From: Tetragenococcus halophilus subsp. flandriensis
Lineage (GTDB): Bacteria > Bacillota > Bacilli > Lactobacillales > Enterococcaceae
Assembly: GCF_030161475.1 (NCBI RefSeq)
Contig: NZ_BSUG01000004.1
Location: forward strand, 62,001 to 126,000
Reading direction: 5' to 3'
Length of the DNA stretch: 64,000 nucleotides
In this document: positions 36,982 through 49,144 of the stretch, piece by piece
Layout: every line of letters starts with the position of its first letter
How positions within the stretch are numbered: the first letter of the stretch is position 1
Notes under the pieces: model-generated
The model's database searches: none
The model's input: only the letters and a program-made list of their open reading frames with translations
What the model was told of the DNA's origin: nothing
Position numbers and translations under genes: made by a program

Positions 36982-37027
36982 TAAAATACCTTATAAGCGA
37001 TGTTTGTTTGCTTATAAGGTATTTTTT
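36982..37027 (+). terminator. Terminator after pnp
   Basis: AAAATACCTTATAAGC and GCTTATAAGGTATTTT form a perfect hairpin with an 11-base loop and T-tail. Confidence 0.92.
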
Positions 37028-37059
37028 AAAGATAATAACAGAGATAGGAGGAATGGTAG

Positions 37060-37470
37060 ATGCGTTCAAATTGGCAAAATAAAATTATTCAGTTTATGCG
37101 AGGAAGATACGGTGTGTTTGATCCGTTAAATAAAACCTTACTTATTGTAACAGCGGCGTTAATCATTTTTAATGTGTTTATTACGATCCCATTAATGAAT
37201 TTACTTCCGTTATTGCTGTTGGTTATTGTTTATTACCGTTTCTTTTCCAAACGTATTTATGTTCGTTCAAATGAAAATCAGAGATATTTACGTTGGAAAA
37301 ATAAAATAAAAAACTTCTTTCGTCTAAGAAAAGAAGCGTTTCAAAATCGTAAAACATATACTTATTTTCATTGTCCAGAATGTAAGAAAGCCTTGCGGGC
37401 GCCTAAAGGCAGAGGTAAGATCAAGATAACTTGTTCCCAATGTCGTCATCAGTTTACTAAAAAAGTATAA
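37060..37470 (+). CDS. Membrane protein with C-terminal zinc ribbon
   Basis: A 136-residue protein with two adjacent membrane segments (about residues 25-65), a basic linker (RWKNKIKNFFRLRKE) and a C-terminal zinc ribbon FHCPECKKALRAPKG...TCSQC, giving CxxC-N18-CxxC. Proteins of this layout occur in Lactobacillales without a known function. AGGAGG is upstream of the ATG. It sits between terminators, so it is transcribed alone. Confidence 0.8.
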   Translation: MRSNWQNKIIQFMRGRYGVFDPLNKTLLIVTAALIIFNVFITIPLMNLLPLLLLVIVYYRFFSKRIYVRSNENQRYLRWKNKIKNFFRLRKEAFQNRKTYTYFHCPECKKALRAPKGRGKIKITCSQCRHQFTKKV

Positions 37471-37490
37471 GTTGTGCTTTAAATAATCAT

Positions 37491-37547
37491 AAAAAGCTGA
37501 GATAGCTTAATACTCATTAAATGATGTTAAGTTGTCTCAGCTTTTTT
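37491..37547. terminator. Bidirectional terminator before the acetyltransferase gene
   Basis: AAAAGCTGAGA and TCTCAGCTTTT pair, with a large inner loop and T6 behind. Confidence 0.85.
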
Positions 37548-37548
37548 A

Positions 37549-38007
37549 TTACCTTTGAACTTTACGCCACATTAACTTTTTACCTGTTTTAGGATCTTTT
37601 TGTCCTGTTAGTTCGAAATTGAACGACTCATAAAAAGGAATTGCTTGTTCGTTTTTTTGATGGACACGAATATAGATATGATCCACTTTAAAGCGATCTT
37701 CTAAATAAGTTAATACCGCTTGGAAAAGGGCATGTCCGTAACCTTTCTTTTGTTCGTTATGATCAATCATAAAACGATCAAATAAAATCGTCCGATCTTG
37801 TTTATCTTCTGCTCCGATCATAGCAAAGCCGACAATTTGGTTGTCCACACACAATGCAATCGGTGTCCAGTCATAGGATGAATCATAAGCAGCTTCTAAC
37901 AGAGATTCAGCATTATCTTCAATCAATTCTTCTTGTTCAGGTGCAACGGATAATTGGATGATTTTATGCCAATTATTTTGAGTGACTGGTTCCAAATGAT
38001 ATCTCAT
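37549..38007 (-). CDS. GNAT family N-acetyltransferase, polyamine acetyltransferase-like
   Basis: A 152-residue GNAT protein. The N-terminal block LSVAPEQEELIEDNAESLLEA resembles the LxVxPEQxxFVxxNxxSLAEA start of BltD-type diamine and spermidine acetyltransferases. The acetyl-CoA motif A reads QKKGYGHALFQAVLTYL, and the end has IRVHQKNEQAIPFYESFNFE. It may acetylate spermidine or a similar amine; the substrate is inferred. GGAGG precedes the ATG on the minus strand. Confidence 0.8.
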   Translation of the reverse strand: MRYHLEPVTQNNWHKIIQLSVAPEQEELIEDNAESLLEAAYDSSYDWTPIALCVDNQIVGFAMIGAEDKQDRTILFDRFMIDHNEQKKGYGHALFQAVLTYLEDRFKVDHIYIRVHQKNEQAIPFYESFNFELTGQKDPKTGKKLMWRKVQR

Positions 38008-38181
38008 TGAAATCGCCTCCTTTTATATAAAGTATAACAAAATAAAAAAATTTTTCTAAGGATTTAACTCAAAACAAAAAATAGTTTTGCAAAATCAAAA
38101 ATTAATTAGGATTAGCATTTGAACTTTATTCACAATTGGTCTACAATGAATAAGAATACAAAAGAATTTGGAGGGAAAATA

Positions 38182-38955
38182 ATGTCCGTTTTAGAGATAA
38201 GGGATTTACATGTATCCATTGAAGATAAAGAAATTTTAAAAGGGGTCGATCTTACTCTTAATACAGGCGAAGTTCATGCGATTATGGGGCCTAACGGTAC
38301 TGGAAAATCCACACTATCAGCTGCCATCATGGGCAGCCCTAATTATGAAGTTACCAAGGGAGAAATCCTATATGACGGTCAAAACGTTTTAGAAATGGAA
38401 GTAGACGAGCGCGCACGTTTAGGCCTATTTTTAGCCATGCAATATCCTAGTGAAATTCCTGGTATCACGAATGCCGAATTTATGAGAGCTTCAATTAATG
38501 CCAAACGCGCAGAAGAAGATCAGATTTCAGTTATGCAATTTATAAAAAAATTGGATAAGACGATGAAATTATTGAATATGCCTGAAGAAATGGCTGAACG
38601 TTATTTGAATGAAGGCTTTTCTGGCGGGGAGAAAAAACGTAATGAGATTTTACAACTTTTGATGTTAGAACCCACTTTTGCGGTTCTAGATGAAATCGAT
38701 TCCGGGCTTGATATCGATGCGTTAAAAGTGGTTGCTAAAGGTGTAAATGCTATGCGAGGAGAAAACTTTGGCGCTTTGATCATTACTCACTACCAAAGGT
38801 TGTTAAACTATATTACACCTGATGTCGTACATATTATGATGGATGGGAAAATTGCTTTGACTGGGGATGTGGAACTGGCAAAACGCTTGGAAAATGAAGG
38901 CTATTCAGGCATTAGCAAGGAATTAGGTGTTGAATATCAGGAAGAAGAAGCGTAA
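38182..38955 (+). CDS. sufC: Fe-S cluster assembly ATPase SufC
   Basis: A 257-residue ABC-type ATPase of the SUF scaffold. Walker A GPNGTGKSTLS, signature FSGGEKKRNEILQLL, Walker B FAVLDEIDSGLDIDAL, and switch IITHYQRLL are the SufC-specific forms. It drives changes in the SufB/SufD scaffold. ATG 38182 with GGAGGG upstream is taken as start; the longer frame to 38119 lacks a ribosome site. First gene of the suf cluster, 14 bases before sufD. Confidence 0.96.
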   Translation: MSVLEIRDLHVSIEDKEILKGVDLTLNTGEVHAIMGPNGTGKSTLSAAIMGSPNYEVTKGEILYDGQNVLEMEVDERARLGLFLAMQYPSEIPGITNAEFMRASINAKRAEEDQISVMQFIKKLDKTMKLLNMPEEMAERYLNEGFSGGEKKRNEILQLLMLEPTFAVLDEIDSGLDIDALKVVAKGVNAMRGENFGALIITHYQRLLNYITPDVVHIMMDGKIALTGDVELAKRLENEGYSGISKELGVEYQEEEA

Positions 38956-38969
38956 GGAGGTCAAGTGAC

Positions 38970-41954
<2,985 letters not shown>

Positions 41955-41983
41955 AAATGATCGGCTCAAGGCTTATTATCATA

Positions 41984-42017
41984 AACACACAAGAACGTTA
42001 TAGCTTGTGTGTTTTTT
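41984..42017 (+). terminator. Terminator after sufU
   Basis: AACACACAAG and CTTGTGTGTT form a perfect hairpin with a 10-base loop and T-tail. It closes the suf operon without sufB. Confidence 0.9.
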
Positions 42018-42064
42018 GTACATGAAAAATGAAAATGATAAACTGGATTTAAGGAGGCTAAGAG

Positions 42065-42769
42065 ATGAGTGAATTAAATGATTTATTGCATGCAGCAAAT
42101 AAAGTAGTATTTTTGACTGGCGCAGGTGTTTCTACCGCTTCTGGCATTCCAGATTACCGTTCAAAAAATGGATTGTATTCCACAGGAGGCTCTCCAGAAT
42201 ATTTATTAAGTCATGCTTGTTTGGTCAACGAACCAGAAAAGCACTATGATTTTGTTATAAATAATATGATCCATCCTGATGCTGAGCCAAATGTTATTCA
42301 TGAAAAAATGGCTAGTTTTACACAAAAAGGTAATACGGATATTGTTACTCAAAATGTAGACGGATTGCATTTAGCAGCTGGTACAGATCCGCAACATTTA
42401 GTTGAATTTCATGGCGATATTTCTCATATTTACTGTCAAAAATGTGGACGTAGCGCTACTATGGAAGAATACTTAGCAAGTATGTATCATAAAAATTGCG
42501 GTGGCATATTACGTACGAATATTGTATTATATGAAGAAGCTATTGATACACAAAAAATTGAAAAAGCTGTAAAAGCCATTAGTGAGGCTGATTTGATTGT
42601 TGTCGTGGGAACTTCTTTTGTCGTATTTCCTTTTGCAAGCCTGGTTCAATATGCTTCACCTAATGCAACAATGTTAGCAGTCAACCGGGATCCGATCTCT
42701 TTACCAGCAAATGGAAAAATGATCACAGGTGATGCGGTAAAAGAATTTGAACAAGTGGAAGTTGGCTAA
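42065..42769 (+). CDS. Sir2-family NAD-dependent protein deacylase
   Basis: A 234-residue sirtuin. NAD-binding blocks are LTGAGVSTASGIPDYRS and TQNVDGLH; the catalytic His is in EFHGDISH. The zinc site reads CQKC followed by HKNC, so one of the four usual Cys is His. The block after it reads LRTNIVLYEE, where most sirtuins have RPxVVxFGE. It should remove acetyl or other acyl groups from lysines, but the altered blocks make the preferred acyl group uncertain. GGAGG precedes the ATG. It is monocistronic. Confidence 0.88.
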   Translation: MSELNDLLHAANKVVFLTGAGVSTASGIPDYRSKNGLYSTGGSPEYLLSHACLVNEPEKHYDFVINNMIHPDAEPNVIHEKMASFTQKGNTDIVTQNVDGLHLAAGTDPQHLVEFHGDISHIYCQKCGRSATMEEYLASMYHKNCGGILRTNIVLYEEAIDTQKIEKAVKAISEADLIVVVGTSFVVFPFASLVQYASPNATMLAVNRDPISLPANGKMITGDAVKEFEQVEVG

Positions 42770-42810
42770 CAGTAAAAGATACTTTTACAAAATCATATAT
42801 TTTTTCAAAA

Positions 42811-42861
42811 TAGCCGAAAAAGGCCATCTTGTCTACATCAAGTGACATTTTTCGGCTTTTT
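42811..42861 (+). terminator. Terminator after the sirtuin gene
   Basis: AGCCGAAAAA and TTTTTCGGCT pair around a long loop, ending in T-rich sequence. Confidence 0.82.
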
Positions 42862-42890
42862 AAGTTTAACTTATTGCTTCAAAGCAAAAG

Positions 42891-43054
42891 CAATGTTGAA
42901 TGAGTAGCGATAGCCCAAAGAAAAGAAAAAACAATGAGGAATCTGCCTCGATAGCACAAAGAAAACGAAAAACAATGAGGAATCTGCCTCGATTGCTCAA
43001 AGAATTGAGAAACCTATGTTGAATAAGCATTGATAGCCTAAAGAAAGACAAAAT
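42891..43054. repeat. Tandem array 3, 41-bp period
   Basis: Four units start at 42891, 42932, 42973 and 43014, all 41 apart. The two middle units share CAATGAGGAATCTGCCTCGA, a hairpin GAGG-N6-CCTC. Outer arms vary together: CAAT/ATTG in unit 3 and CTAT/ATAG in unit 4. Each unit ends in an A-rich linker around CAAAGAAAA. From 43055 to 43200 only the promoter region of the ABC exporter is seen. Confidence 0.88.
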
Positions 43055-43200
43055 CAATATAATACATAAGAAGGCTAAGGCATAGAAGTTGAAAAGTTAT
43101 GTACATTATACATAAAATTTTATATTTATTTTAGGAATCGCTTTATTTTTTGCTATAATAGATTAACTGTGTTTGTTAAATAGTTGAAGGAGTACTGCCT

Positions 43201-44940
43201 ATGGTAAAAAAACTTTTAAGTTGCGTAGAGGAATATAAAAAGGCGACAGCACTTAGTATGTTCCTGGTTATTTTTGAATCATTTATAGAAATTTTAATTC
43301 CAACCTTGATGGCTATTATTATTGATGAAGGCATCTCACAAGGGCGAACTTCAGTTGTTTGGCAACTTGGTGTTTTGCTAATTTTATTAGCGTTATTAGG
43401 ATTGTTTATTGGTGCTTTATCGGGAAGGTATGCGGCCATTGCATCCGCAGGTTTTGCTAAAAACTTACGTAGAACCTTATTTTTTAATGTACAAAAATTT
43501 TCTTTTTCTAATATTGATAAATTTACAGCTCCTAGTTTAATTACACGGATGACAACGGATGTAACGAATTTACAAAATGCTTATCAAATGTTGGTACGTA
43601 TTATGATTAAAAGTCCGGTCCAATTTAGTTTTGCTATCATTATGTCCGCTTTGATCAATCCTAATATGGTATTGATTTTTATTGGTATAGCACCATTTTT
43701 AGCGGGGACACTTATTTTTATCGGACGCAAAGTCCATCCTATTTTTGAACGAGTTTTTCGAAGTTATGACCATTTAAATAATATCGTACAGGAAAATTTA
43801 CATGGTATACGGGTAGTAAAATCTTATGTACGTCAAGCATTTGAAATACAAAAATTTCAGAATATTTCGCAAATCGTTTATAAACGATTTTCAAAAGCGG
43901 AGAAATTACTAGCATTTAACCAACCGCTTATGCAATCGACTGCTTATATTTGTATTCTGCTTATTTCATGGGTAGGTGCTCACTTAATCGTTGGGCAAAC
44001 GATGTCCACTGGAGAATTGTCCAGTTTGTTTGTTTATACCTTTCAAATTTTAATCAGCTTGAATATGTTTTCTATGGTGTTCGTTATGTTTTTAATTTCC
44101 CGCGCTTCTGCAGAGCGGGTGGTGGCGGTTATGGAAGAAGAAAGTGATTTAAAAAATAATGATGTGGCACTAACAACTGTTACCGATGGTCGCGTTCGTT
44201 TTCATCATGTCTTCTTTCAATATCCAACTGCTTTAAATCATCGTGTACTAAAAGATATTTCTTTTTCTGTTGAAACGGGCGAGACAATCGGCATTGTAGG
44301 TGGTACAGGAAGCTCTAAGACCACATTAGTACAATTGATTCCACGCCTATATGACGTAACAGATGGGCAAGTTGAGCTTGCAGGACGGGATGTACGCGAC
44401 TATGATATGGATGCGCTTAGGCAAAATGTCGGTGTCGTTTTACAAAATAATGTATTGTTTTCAGGAACGATCATGGAAAATATTCGTTGGGGAAACCCTG
44501 AAGCTACAGAGCAAGAAGTTAGAAATGCTTGTGTTATGGCTCAAGCGGACGAATTTATTCAGGAACTTCCCGATGGCTATCAATCTTATATTGAACAGGG
44601 AGGTTCAAATGTTTCAGGGGGACAAAGACAACGTTTATGTATTGCCCGCGCATTACTGAAACAACCAAAAATCTTAATTTTGGACGATTCAACAAGTGCT
44701 GTGGATACCAAGACTGAGTCTAGAATTTTGGAAACATTTAGGACAAAGTTACCCTATACAACAAAGTTTATTGTTGCTCAGCGGATTACTTCTGTACAAG
44801 ATGCTAATAAAATCCTGGTTCTTGATAACGGAGAGATTAGCGATATAGGCACGCATAATCAATTATTACAAACGAGTGCTATCTATCAGGAAATTTATGA
44901 AGCACAAACGAAAGGATTTGGTGAAGTAGATGCAAAATAA
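43201..44940 (+). CDS. Heterodimeric ABC exporter subunit A (EfrA-like)
   Basis: A 579-residue half-transporter with six membrane segments (about residues 15-300) and an ATPase domain. Walker A GGTGSSKTTL, signature NVSGGQRQRLCIARA, Walker B ILILDDSTSAVD. The Asp in place of the catalytic Glu (DD instead of DE) marks this as the degenerate half of a heterodimer, while its signature is intact. Its partner follows with an 11-base overlap. Similar pairs (EfrAB, LmrCD, BmrCD) export drugs or lipids. AAGGAG precedes the ATG. Confidence 0.92.
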   Translation: MVKKLLSCVEEYKKATALSMFLVIFESFIEILIPTLMAIIIDEGISQGRTSVVWQLGVLLILLALLGLFIGALSGRYAAIASAGFAKNLRRTLFFNVQKFSFSNIDKFTAPSLITRMTTDVTNLQNAYQMLVRIMIKSPVQFSFAIIMSALINPNMVLIFIGIAPFLAGTLIFIGRKVHPIFERVFRSYDHLNNIVQENLHGIRVVKSYVRQAFEIQKFQNISQIVYKRFSKAEKLLAFNQPLMQSTAYICILLISWVGAHLIVGQTMSTGELSSLFVYTFQILISLNMFSMVFVMFLISRASAERVVAVMEEESDLKNNDVALTTVTDGRVRFHHVFFQYPTALNHRVLKDISFSVETGETIGIVGGTGSSKTTLVQLIPRLYDVTDGQVELAGRDVRDYDMDALRQNVGVVLQNNVLFSGTIMENIRWGNPEATEQEVRNACVMAQADEFIQELPDGYQSYIEQGGSNVSGGQRQRLCIARALLKQPKILILDDSTSAVDTKTESRILETFRTKLPYTTKFIVAQRITSVQDANKILVLDNGEISDIGTHNQLLQTSAIYQEIYEAQTKGFGEVDAK

Positions 44941-46792
44941 CAAAATATTAGCACCTTTGCTACGTATCCTTACTTATATTTGGCGTGATTATAAACTAAT
45001 TCTAATGCTAGTTATTCTTTTTGTGCTTTTGAGTACAGGGGCTAATACATTGGGATCTTTATTTATTCAACGAGTGGTGGACGATTATATTACGCCACTT
45101 TTGTCACAGAGCAATCCAGTTTATACTGGGCTTTTAAAAATCATTTTAGTGATGGCTTCTATTTATCTGATAGGTGTAATTGCTTCCTTATTGTTTAATC
45201 GTTTAATGGTCACAGTCAGTCAAGGTACGCAAAAAAATATTCGTGATGACATGTTTACTAAGATGCAAAGTTTACCGATACGTTTTTTTGATGAAACGCC
45301 TTCAGGAGATATTATGAGTCACTACACTAATGATATTGATACGCTTCGTCAAATGATCTCTCAGAGTATACCGCAGGTTTTTCAAGCGGCAACACAAATG
45401 TTAGGCGTTTTTATTGCGATGTTAACTTTAAATGTGCCATTGACCTTTGTCGTTTTATTTACCGTTGTTTTGATTTATCTTGTGGTCAAAAAAATCGCTG
45501 GCTTAAGTTCGCGTTACTTTGTTTATCAACAGCGTTCATTAGGTGAGGTAGACGGTTATATTGAAGAGATGACATTTGGTCAAAAAGTTGTCAAAGTATT
45601 TACTCATGAAGAAGAATCAAAACAAGGTTTTGTCAGAAAAAATAATCGCTTATTTGAAGATGCCTCCAAGGCTAATCAACTAGCAAATATTTTGCTACCT
45701 ATCATGATTAACTTAGGGAATTTGCAATATGTTTTAATCGCACTAATTGGTGGACTGTTATCTATCAATGGACTGATTACTTTATCTATTGGTACTTTAA
45801 TCGCTTTTTTACAATTGAGCAGAAGTTTCAGTGGTCCACTTAATCAAATTTCTCAACAGGTAAATTTCATCGTGATGGCTTTAGCAGGAGCTGCTCGTAT
45901 TTTTGAATTGATCGATACAGCTCCAGAAGAAGATTTAGGAAAAGTTACCTTGGTTAATGTTTACAAACAAGGAGAACAATTGGAAGAAAGTAGTTCTCGG
46001 ACTGATCGTTGGGCATGGAAACAAGTACGATCTGATGGTAGTGTTCAATATACTGAAGTTAAAGGAAATATTGATTTTGCTCATGTGACTTTTGGTTATA
46101 AAGAAAACCAAACGATTCTCCATGATATTTCTCTTTATGCGCATACTGGTCAAAAGGTCGCTTTAGTGGGTGCTACTGGTGCTGGGAAAACAACGATCAC
46201 AAATTTACTCAATCGCTTTTACGATATTGATCGAGGAACTATTTTTTACGATGGTATTGATATCAAAAAAATAAAAAAGGCAGATTTGCGGCGTTCACTT
46301 GGGATTGTTTTACAAGATACGAATTTATTTAGCGCAACAGTGAGAGAAAATATACGTTATGGTAATTTGGAAGCCACAGATGAGCAGGTAGAAGAGGCGG
46401 CAAAACTTGCGAATGCGCATCATTTTATCGAAGGATTATCGGATGGATATGAAACGCTTATTAGTGGACAAGAATCCAATTTATCGCAAGGCCAACAACA
46501 ATTATTATCCATTGCTCGTGCTGCTTTAGCCAATAATCCGGTATTGATCTTAGATGAAGCAACTTCTAGTATCGATACTTTAACGGAAAAACTTGTACAA
46601 AATGGTATGGATTCACTGATGAAAGGAAGAACAGTCTTTGTGATCGCCCATCGTTTATCAACTATTCAAAACTCTGATGTCATTGTTGTTTTAGATCATG
46701 GACAGATTATAGAACGAGGCACTCATGAGCAACTTATTCAAAACAAGAAAACATATTATCAATTGTATACAGGTAAGCTGGAATTGTCCTAA
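44930..46792 (+). CDS. Heterodimeric ABC exporter subunit B (EfrB-like)
   Basis: A 620-residue half-transporter, with six membrane segments and a longer connector before the ATPase domain. Walker A GATGAGKTT and Walker B VLILDEATSSID are canonical, with catalytic Glu, but the signature reads NLSQGQQQLLSIARA, a weakened LSGGQ. This is the mirror image of subunit A, so one working ATP site is built from this Walker pair and the other subunit's signature. Probable multidrug exporter; the substrate is inferred from the family. Confidence 0.92.
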   Translation: MQNNKILAPLLRILTYIWRDYKLILMLVILFVLLSTGANTLGSLFIQRVVDDYITPLLSQSNPVYTGLLKIILVMASIYLIGVIASLLFNRLMVTVSQGTQKNIRDDMFTKMQSLPIRFFDETPSGDIMSHYTNDIDTLRQMISQSIPQVFQAATQMLGVFIAMLTLNVPLTFVVLFTVVLIYLVVKKIAGLSSRYFVYQQRSLGEVDGYIEEMTFGQKVVKVFTHEEESKQGFVRKNNRLFEDASKANQLANILLPIMINLGNLQYVLIALIGGLLSINGLITLSIGTLIAFLQLSRSFSGPLNQISQQVNFIVMALAGAARIFELIDTAPEEDLGKVTLVNVYKQGEQLEESSSRTDRWAWKQVRSDGSVQYTEVKGNIDFAHVTFGYKENQTILHDISLYAHTGQKVALVGATGAGKTTITNLLNRFYDIDRGTIFYDGIDIKKIKKADLRRSLGIVLQDTNLFSATVRENIRYGNLEATDEQVEEAAKLANAHHFIEGLSDGYETLISGQESNLSQGQQQLLSIARAALANNPVLILDEATSSIDTLTEKLVQNGMDSLMKGRTVFVIAHRLSTIQNSDVIVVLDHGQIIERGTHEQLIQNKKTYYQLYTGKLELS

Positions 46793-46830
46793 TATAGGAA
46801 TGAAGACCTAGAGGAAAGGATAGTTTTTTA

Positions 46831-47565
46831 ATGCGGTTAGATCAAGAACAAATTCGCAAAATCGGACAAAAGCAAATTGTTGAAACAATAAGACTGCACT
46901 TACCACACGCGGTTTCATTGTTTGCTTACAATATTTCAAAAACTGATATGAGTGTTTATAGTTTATTACGTCAAAATACAGAAGAAGCTGGAAATTTATG
47001 GATGACATTACGTGTTGCCGACCATCCGCTATGGTTGAAAAATGCACAACAAGTATCAGTTGATATTGGTTCTCCCGCTGATTTGATTCGCCTGCCTACG
47101 ACCATTTCAAAGGTTTTGTCCTATGATATGAACGCGAAAAATTGCTATCAAATGACAAATAGCGAACTAGCGGTCTTAGAATTATTAGATAGCTGTCAAA
47201 AAAATGGCTTAGTATGGGCGGTTCGTTTACCAGAAGAAATTTTTACTGCTTTTAAAAAACGACCTTTAGATTTGCAAAAAGATTTCATGCAAACTGAGTT
47301 ATTTTTAACGAATCGAAATAATGTAAATGCATTACTTTTGCCCTTTACAATCCCTTGTTTTCAAGAACAGCTGGCTAAACTATACGGAAGAAATTTATTA
47401 TTTTCGCAGTTTTCCCGACATCATTTACTGAAACTTTTACCGACAAATCAATGGATTCAACCCATGTTAGAAAAAGAGCAAAAACTTTTAGATTGGCGAC
47501 AACAGATCATTCATGATTATGGAGAAGATTTTTATCAGCAATGCCAACAAGCTTTACAAATTTAA
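46831..47565 (+). CDS. Conserved-looking hypothetical protein downstream of the ABC exporter
   Basis: A 244-residue soluble protein I do not recognise. It has no signal peptide, no membrane segment and no obvious catalytic motif. Visible blocks include GQKQIVETIRLHLPHAVSLF, WMTLRVADHPLWL, and a C-terminal part rich in Gln and Leu. AAAGGA lies about 10 bases before the ATG. It starts 38 bases after the exporter pair without a terminator, so it is probably cotranscribed and may be functionally linked. Confidence 0.65.
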   Translation: MRLDQEQIRKIGQKQIVETIRLHLPHAVSLFAYNISKTDMSVYSLLRQNTEEAGNLWMTLRVADHPLWLKNAQQVSVDIGSPADLIRLPTTISKVLSYDMNAKNCYQMTNSELAVLELLDSCQKNGLVWAVRLPEEIFTAFKKRPLDLQKDFMQTELFLTNRNNVNALLLPFTIPCFQEQLAKLYGRNLLFSQFSRHHLLKLLPTNQWIQPMLEKEQKLLDWRQQIIHDYGEDFYQQCQQALQI

Positions 47566-47655
47566 ATTTTATTTCTAGGTTAAAAGAGATCAAATTTTGT
47601 ATTAAAGGACAATAGATAGTGAATTGTCTTAATTTTAAAAACTTTTAGAAAAAAC

Positions 47656-47684
47656 TTGACTTATTTTGTCAGAAGAGTTAGATT
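47656..47684 (+). promoter_or_regulatory. Promoter of the ilvE T-box transcript
   Basis: TTGACT, 17-base spacer, TAGATT. The bases just upstream (AACTTTTAGAAAAAA) match the CodY consensus at only about 11 of 15 positions. Confidence 0.7.
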
Positions 47685-47742
47685 ATTCAGTAAATAAACA
47701 ACAAGAAACACAAAGATGAGAACTTTTTGAGACATGAGACGT

Positions 47743-47968
47743 TTACAGAGAGGTTTTGATTGCTGGAAAAAATCAGCGTCGTCTTCAAATATATCAGCTC
47801 AGAGTGGTGAAAATGGGAATTTTCGCTGGTTGCCTACCATTAAAAAGGGACGCGTATTGTTTAAGTAATTTTTAACTGTACGTGGAGGTTTTGAGGAATT
47901 TTCAAAGCAAAAATAGGTGGTACCGTGGAAACGCCCTATAAAGCATAGGCTTTGTGGGGCGTATTTTA
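47743..47968 (+). ncRNA. T-box leader, specifier probably ATC (Ile)
   Basis: Stem I starts at ACAGAGAGG. The specifier ATC (47793-47795) is set by its six-base distance to GAG. The T-box core is AGGTGGTACCGTGG at 47915-47928, whose variable T fits an A discriminator, as in tRNA-Ile. The terminator is ACGCCC/GGGCGT plus T-rich sequence at 47931-47968. Uncharged tRNA-Ile should raise expression of the aminotransferase. Confidence 0.92.
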
Positions 47969-48009
47969 TTGTTGTAAAGTTTTTATTTTTAGTTGAGGGG
48001 GATTTTCAT

Positions 48010-49035
48010 ATGGCAAAACAAAGAGTAGAAGATTTGGATTGGAATAACTTGGGCTTTCATTATCGAGACTTACCTTATAGATTTAAAGCAGAATTTAAAG
48101 AGGGTAAGTGGCAAGAAGGGGAACTAATAACAGATGCTACCATGTATCTGTCTGAAGCAGCAGAAGTTTTACATTATGGACAAGAAATTTTTGAAGGCTT
48201 AAAAGCTTATCGACAAAAAGATGGAAGCATCAACCTTTTTCGTCCCGAAATGAATGCAAAAAGATTTGAGAATTCCGCGCAAAGAATGGCAATGGAAGCT
48301 TATCCTGCTGACAAATTTGTAGAAGCTGTCAAAGAAGTGGTCCGTGCTAATGAAGAATTTGTACCACCATATGGCACAGGGGGTTCCTTGTACCTTCGTC
48401 CATTTATGATCGGCACAGAATCGATTGTAGGTGTAGCTCCTTCAACAGAGTTTCAATTTCGTATTTATGCAACGCCAGTGGGTGCTTATGTTCAAGGTTT
48501 GACACCTACACCTTATCTGATTAGTGACTTTGATCGTGCTGCTTTTGCGGGTACAGGTCAAGTGAAGACTTCGGGTAACTATGCAGGTAGCTTATATCCA
48601 GCGATGCAAGCTAAAAAAGAAGGTTATGCAGATTGTTTGTATTTAGATCCAAGAGAACATAAATATATCGACGAATTTGGTGGAGCTAATTTTTATGGTA
48701 TTACTAAAGATGGACAATTTTTAACACCTAAATCAGATTCGATTTTGCCGTCGATCACGAAGCAATCCTTATTTGAAATTGCGGAAAAACAAGGGTTGAA
48801 TCCGCAAGAAACGACTATTGCAGTAGAGGACCTTGATCAATTTGTAGAAGCAGGTGCCATGGGAACAGCGGCTGTTATTTCTCCTGTCGGGTCTTTAACC
48901 TATCATGGGGAAAAATATATCTTTAATGAAACTGAAGTAGGACCAAAAACACAAGCGTTGTATGACGAACTTGTAGGGATACAATTAGGCGATCGTCCAG
49001 CGCCAGAAGGTTGGATCCAAAAGGTTGAGGTCTAA
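48010..49035 (+). CDS. ilvE: Branched-chain amino-acid aminotransferase
   Basis: A 341-residue fold-type IV PLP enzyme that interconverts Ile, Leu and Val with their 2-oxo acids. LHYGQEIFEGLKAYR and the PLP lysine in GQVKTSGNYAGSLYPAM (about residue 190) are diagnostic. The block YIDEFGGANFYGI is typical of the bacterial type II BCAT. ATG 48010 is preceded by GAGGGGG. The isoleucine-type T-box upstream supports the assignment. The dehydrogenase that follows is read from beyond a terminator. Confidence 0.96.
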   Translation: MAKQRVEDLDWNNLGFHYRDLPYRFKAEFKEGKWQEGELITDATMYLSEAAEVLHYGQEIFEGLKAYRQKDGSINLFRPEMNAKRFENSAQRMAMEAYPADKFVEAVKEVVRANEEFVPPYGTGGSLYLRPFMIGTESIVGVAPSTEFQFRIYATPVGAYVQGLTPTPYLISDFDRAAFAGTGQVKTSGNYAGSLYPAMQAKKEGYADCLYLDPREHKYIDEFGGANFYGITKDGQFLTPKSDSILPSITKQSLFEIAEKQGLNPQETTIAVEDLDQFVEAGAMGTAAVISPVGSLTYHGEKYIFNETEVGPKTQALYDELVGIQLGDRPAPEGWIQKVEV

Positions 49036-49049
49036 ATAAAATTGATAGG

Positions 49050-49093
49050 AAAAGAAAACCAATAGTGCTTTATAAGATTGGTTTTCTTTTTAT
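49050..49093 (+). terminator. Terminator after ilvE
   Basis: AAAAGAAAACCAAT and ATTGGTTTTCTTTT form a 14-bp hairpin with T-tail. Confidence 0.88.
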
Positions 49094-49144
49094 TAAAAGT
49101 ATAAAGTCAAAGTTTAGAAATTGTTAATGACAAGGAGTGAACAA

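Noticed and set aside
41955-42064. Remnant of sufB after sufU.
   Set aside because: The 110 bases contain a short random frame and a terminator, with no sequence resembling either end of SufB.
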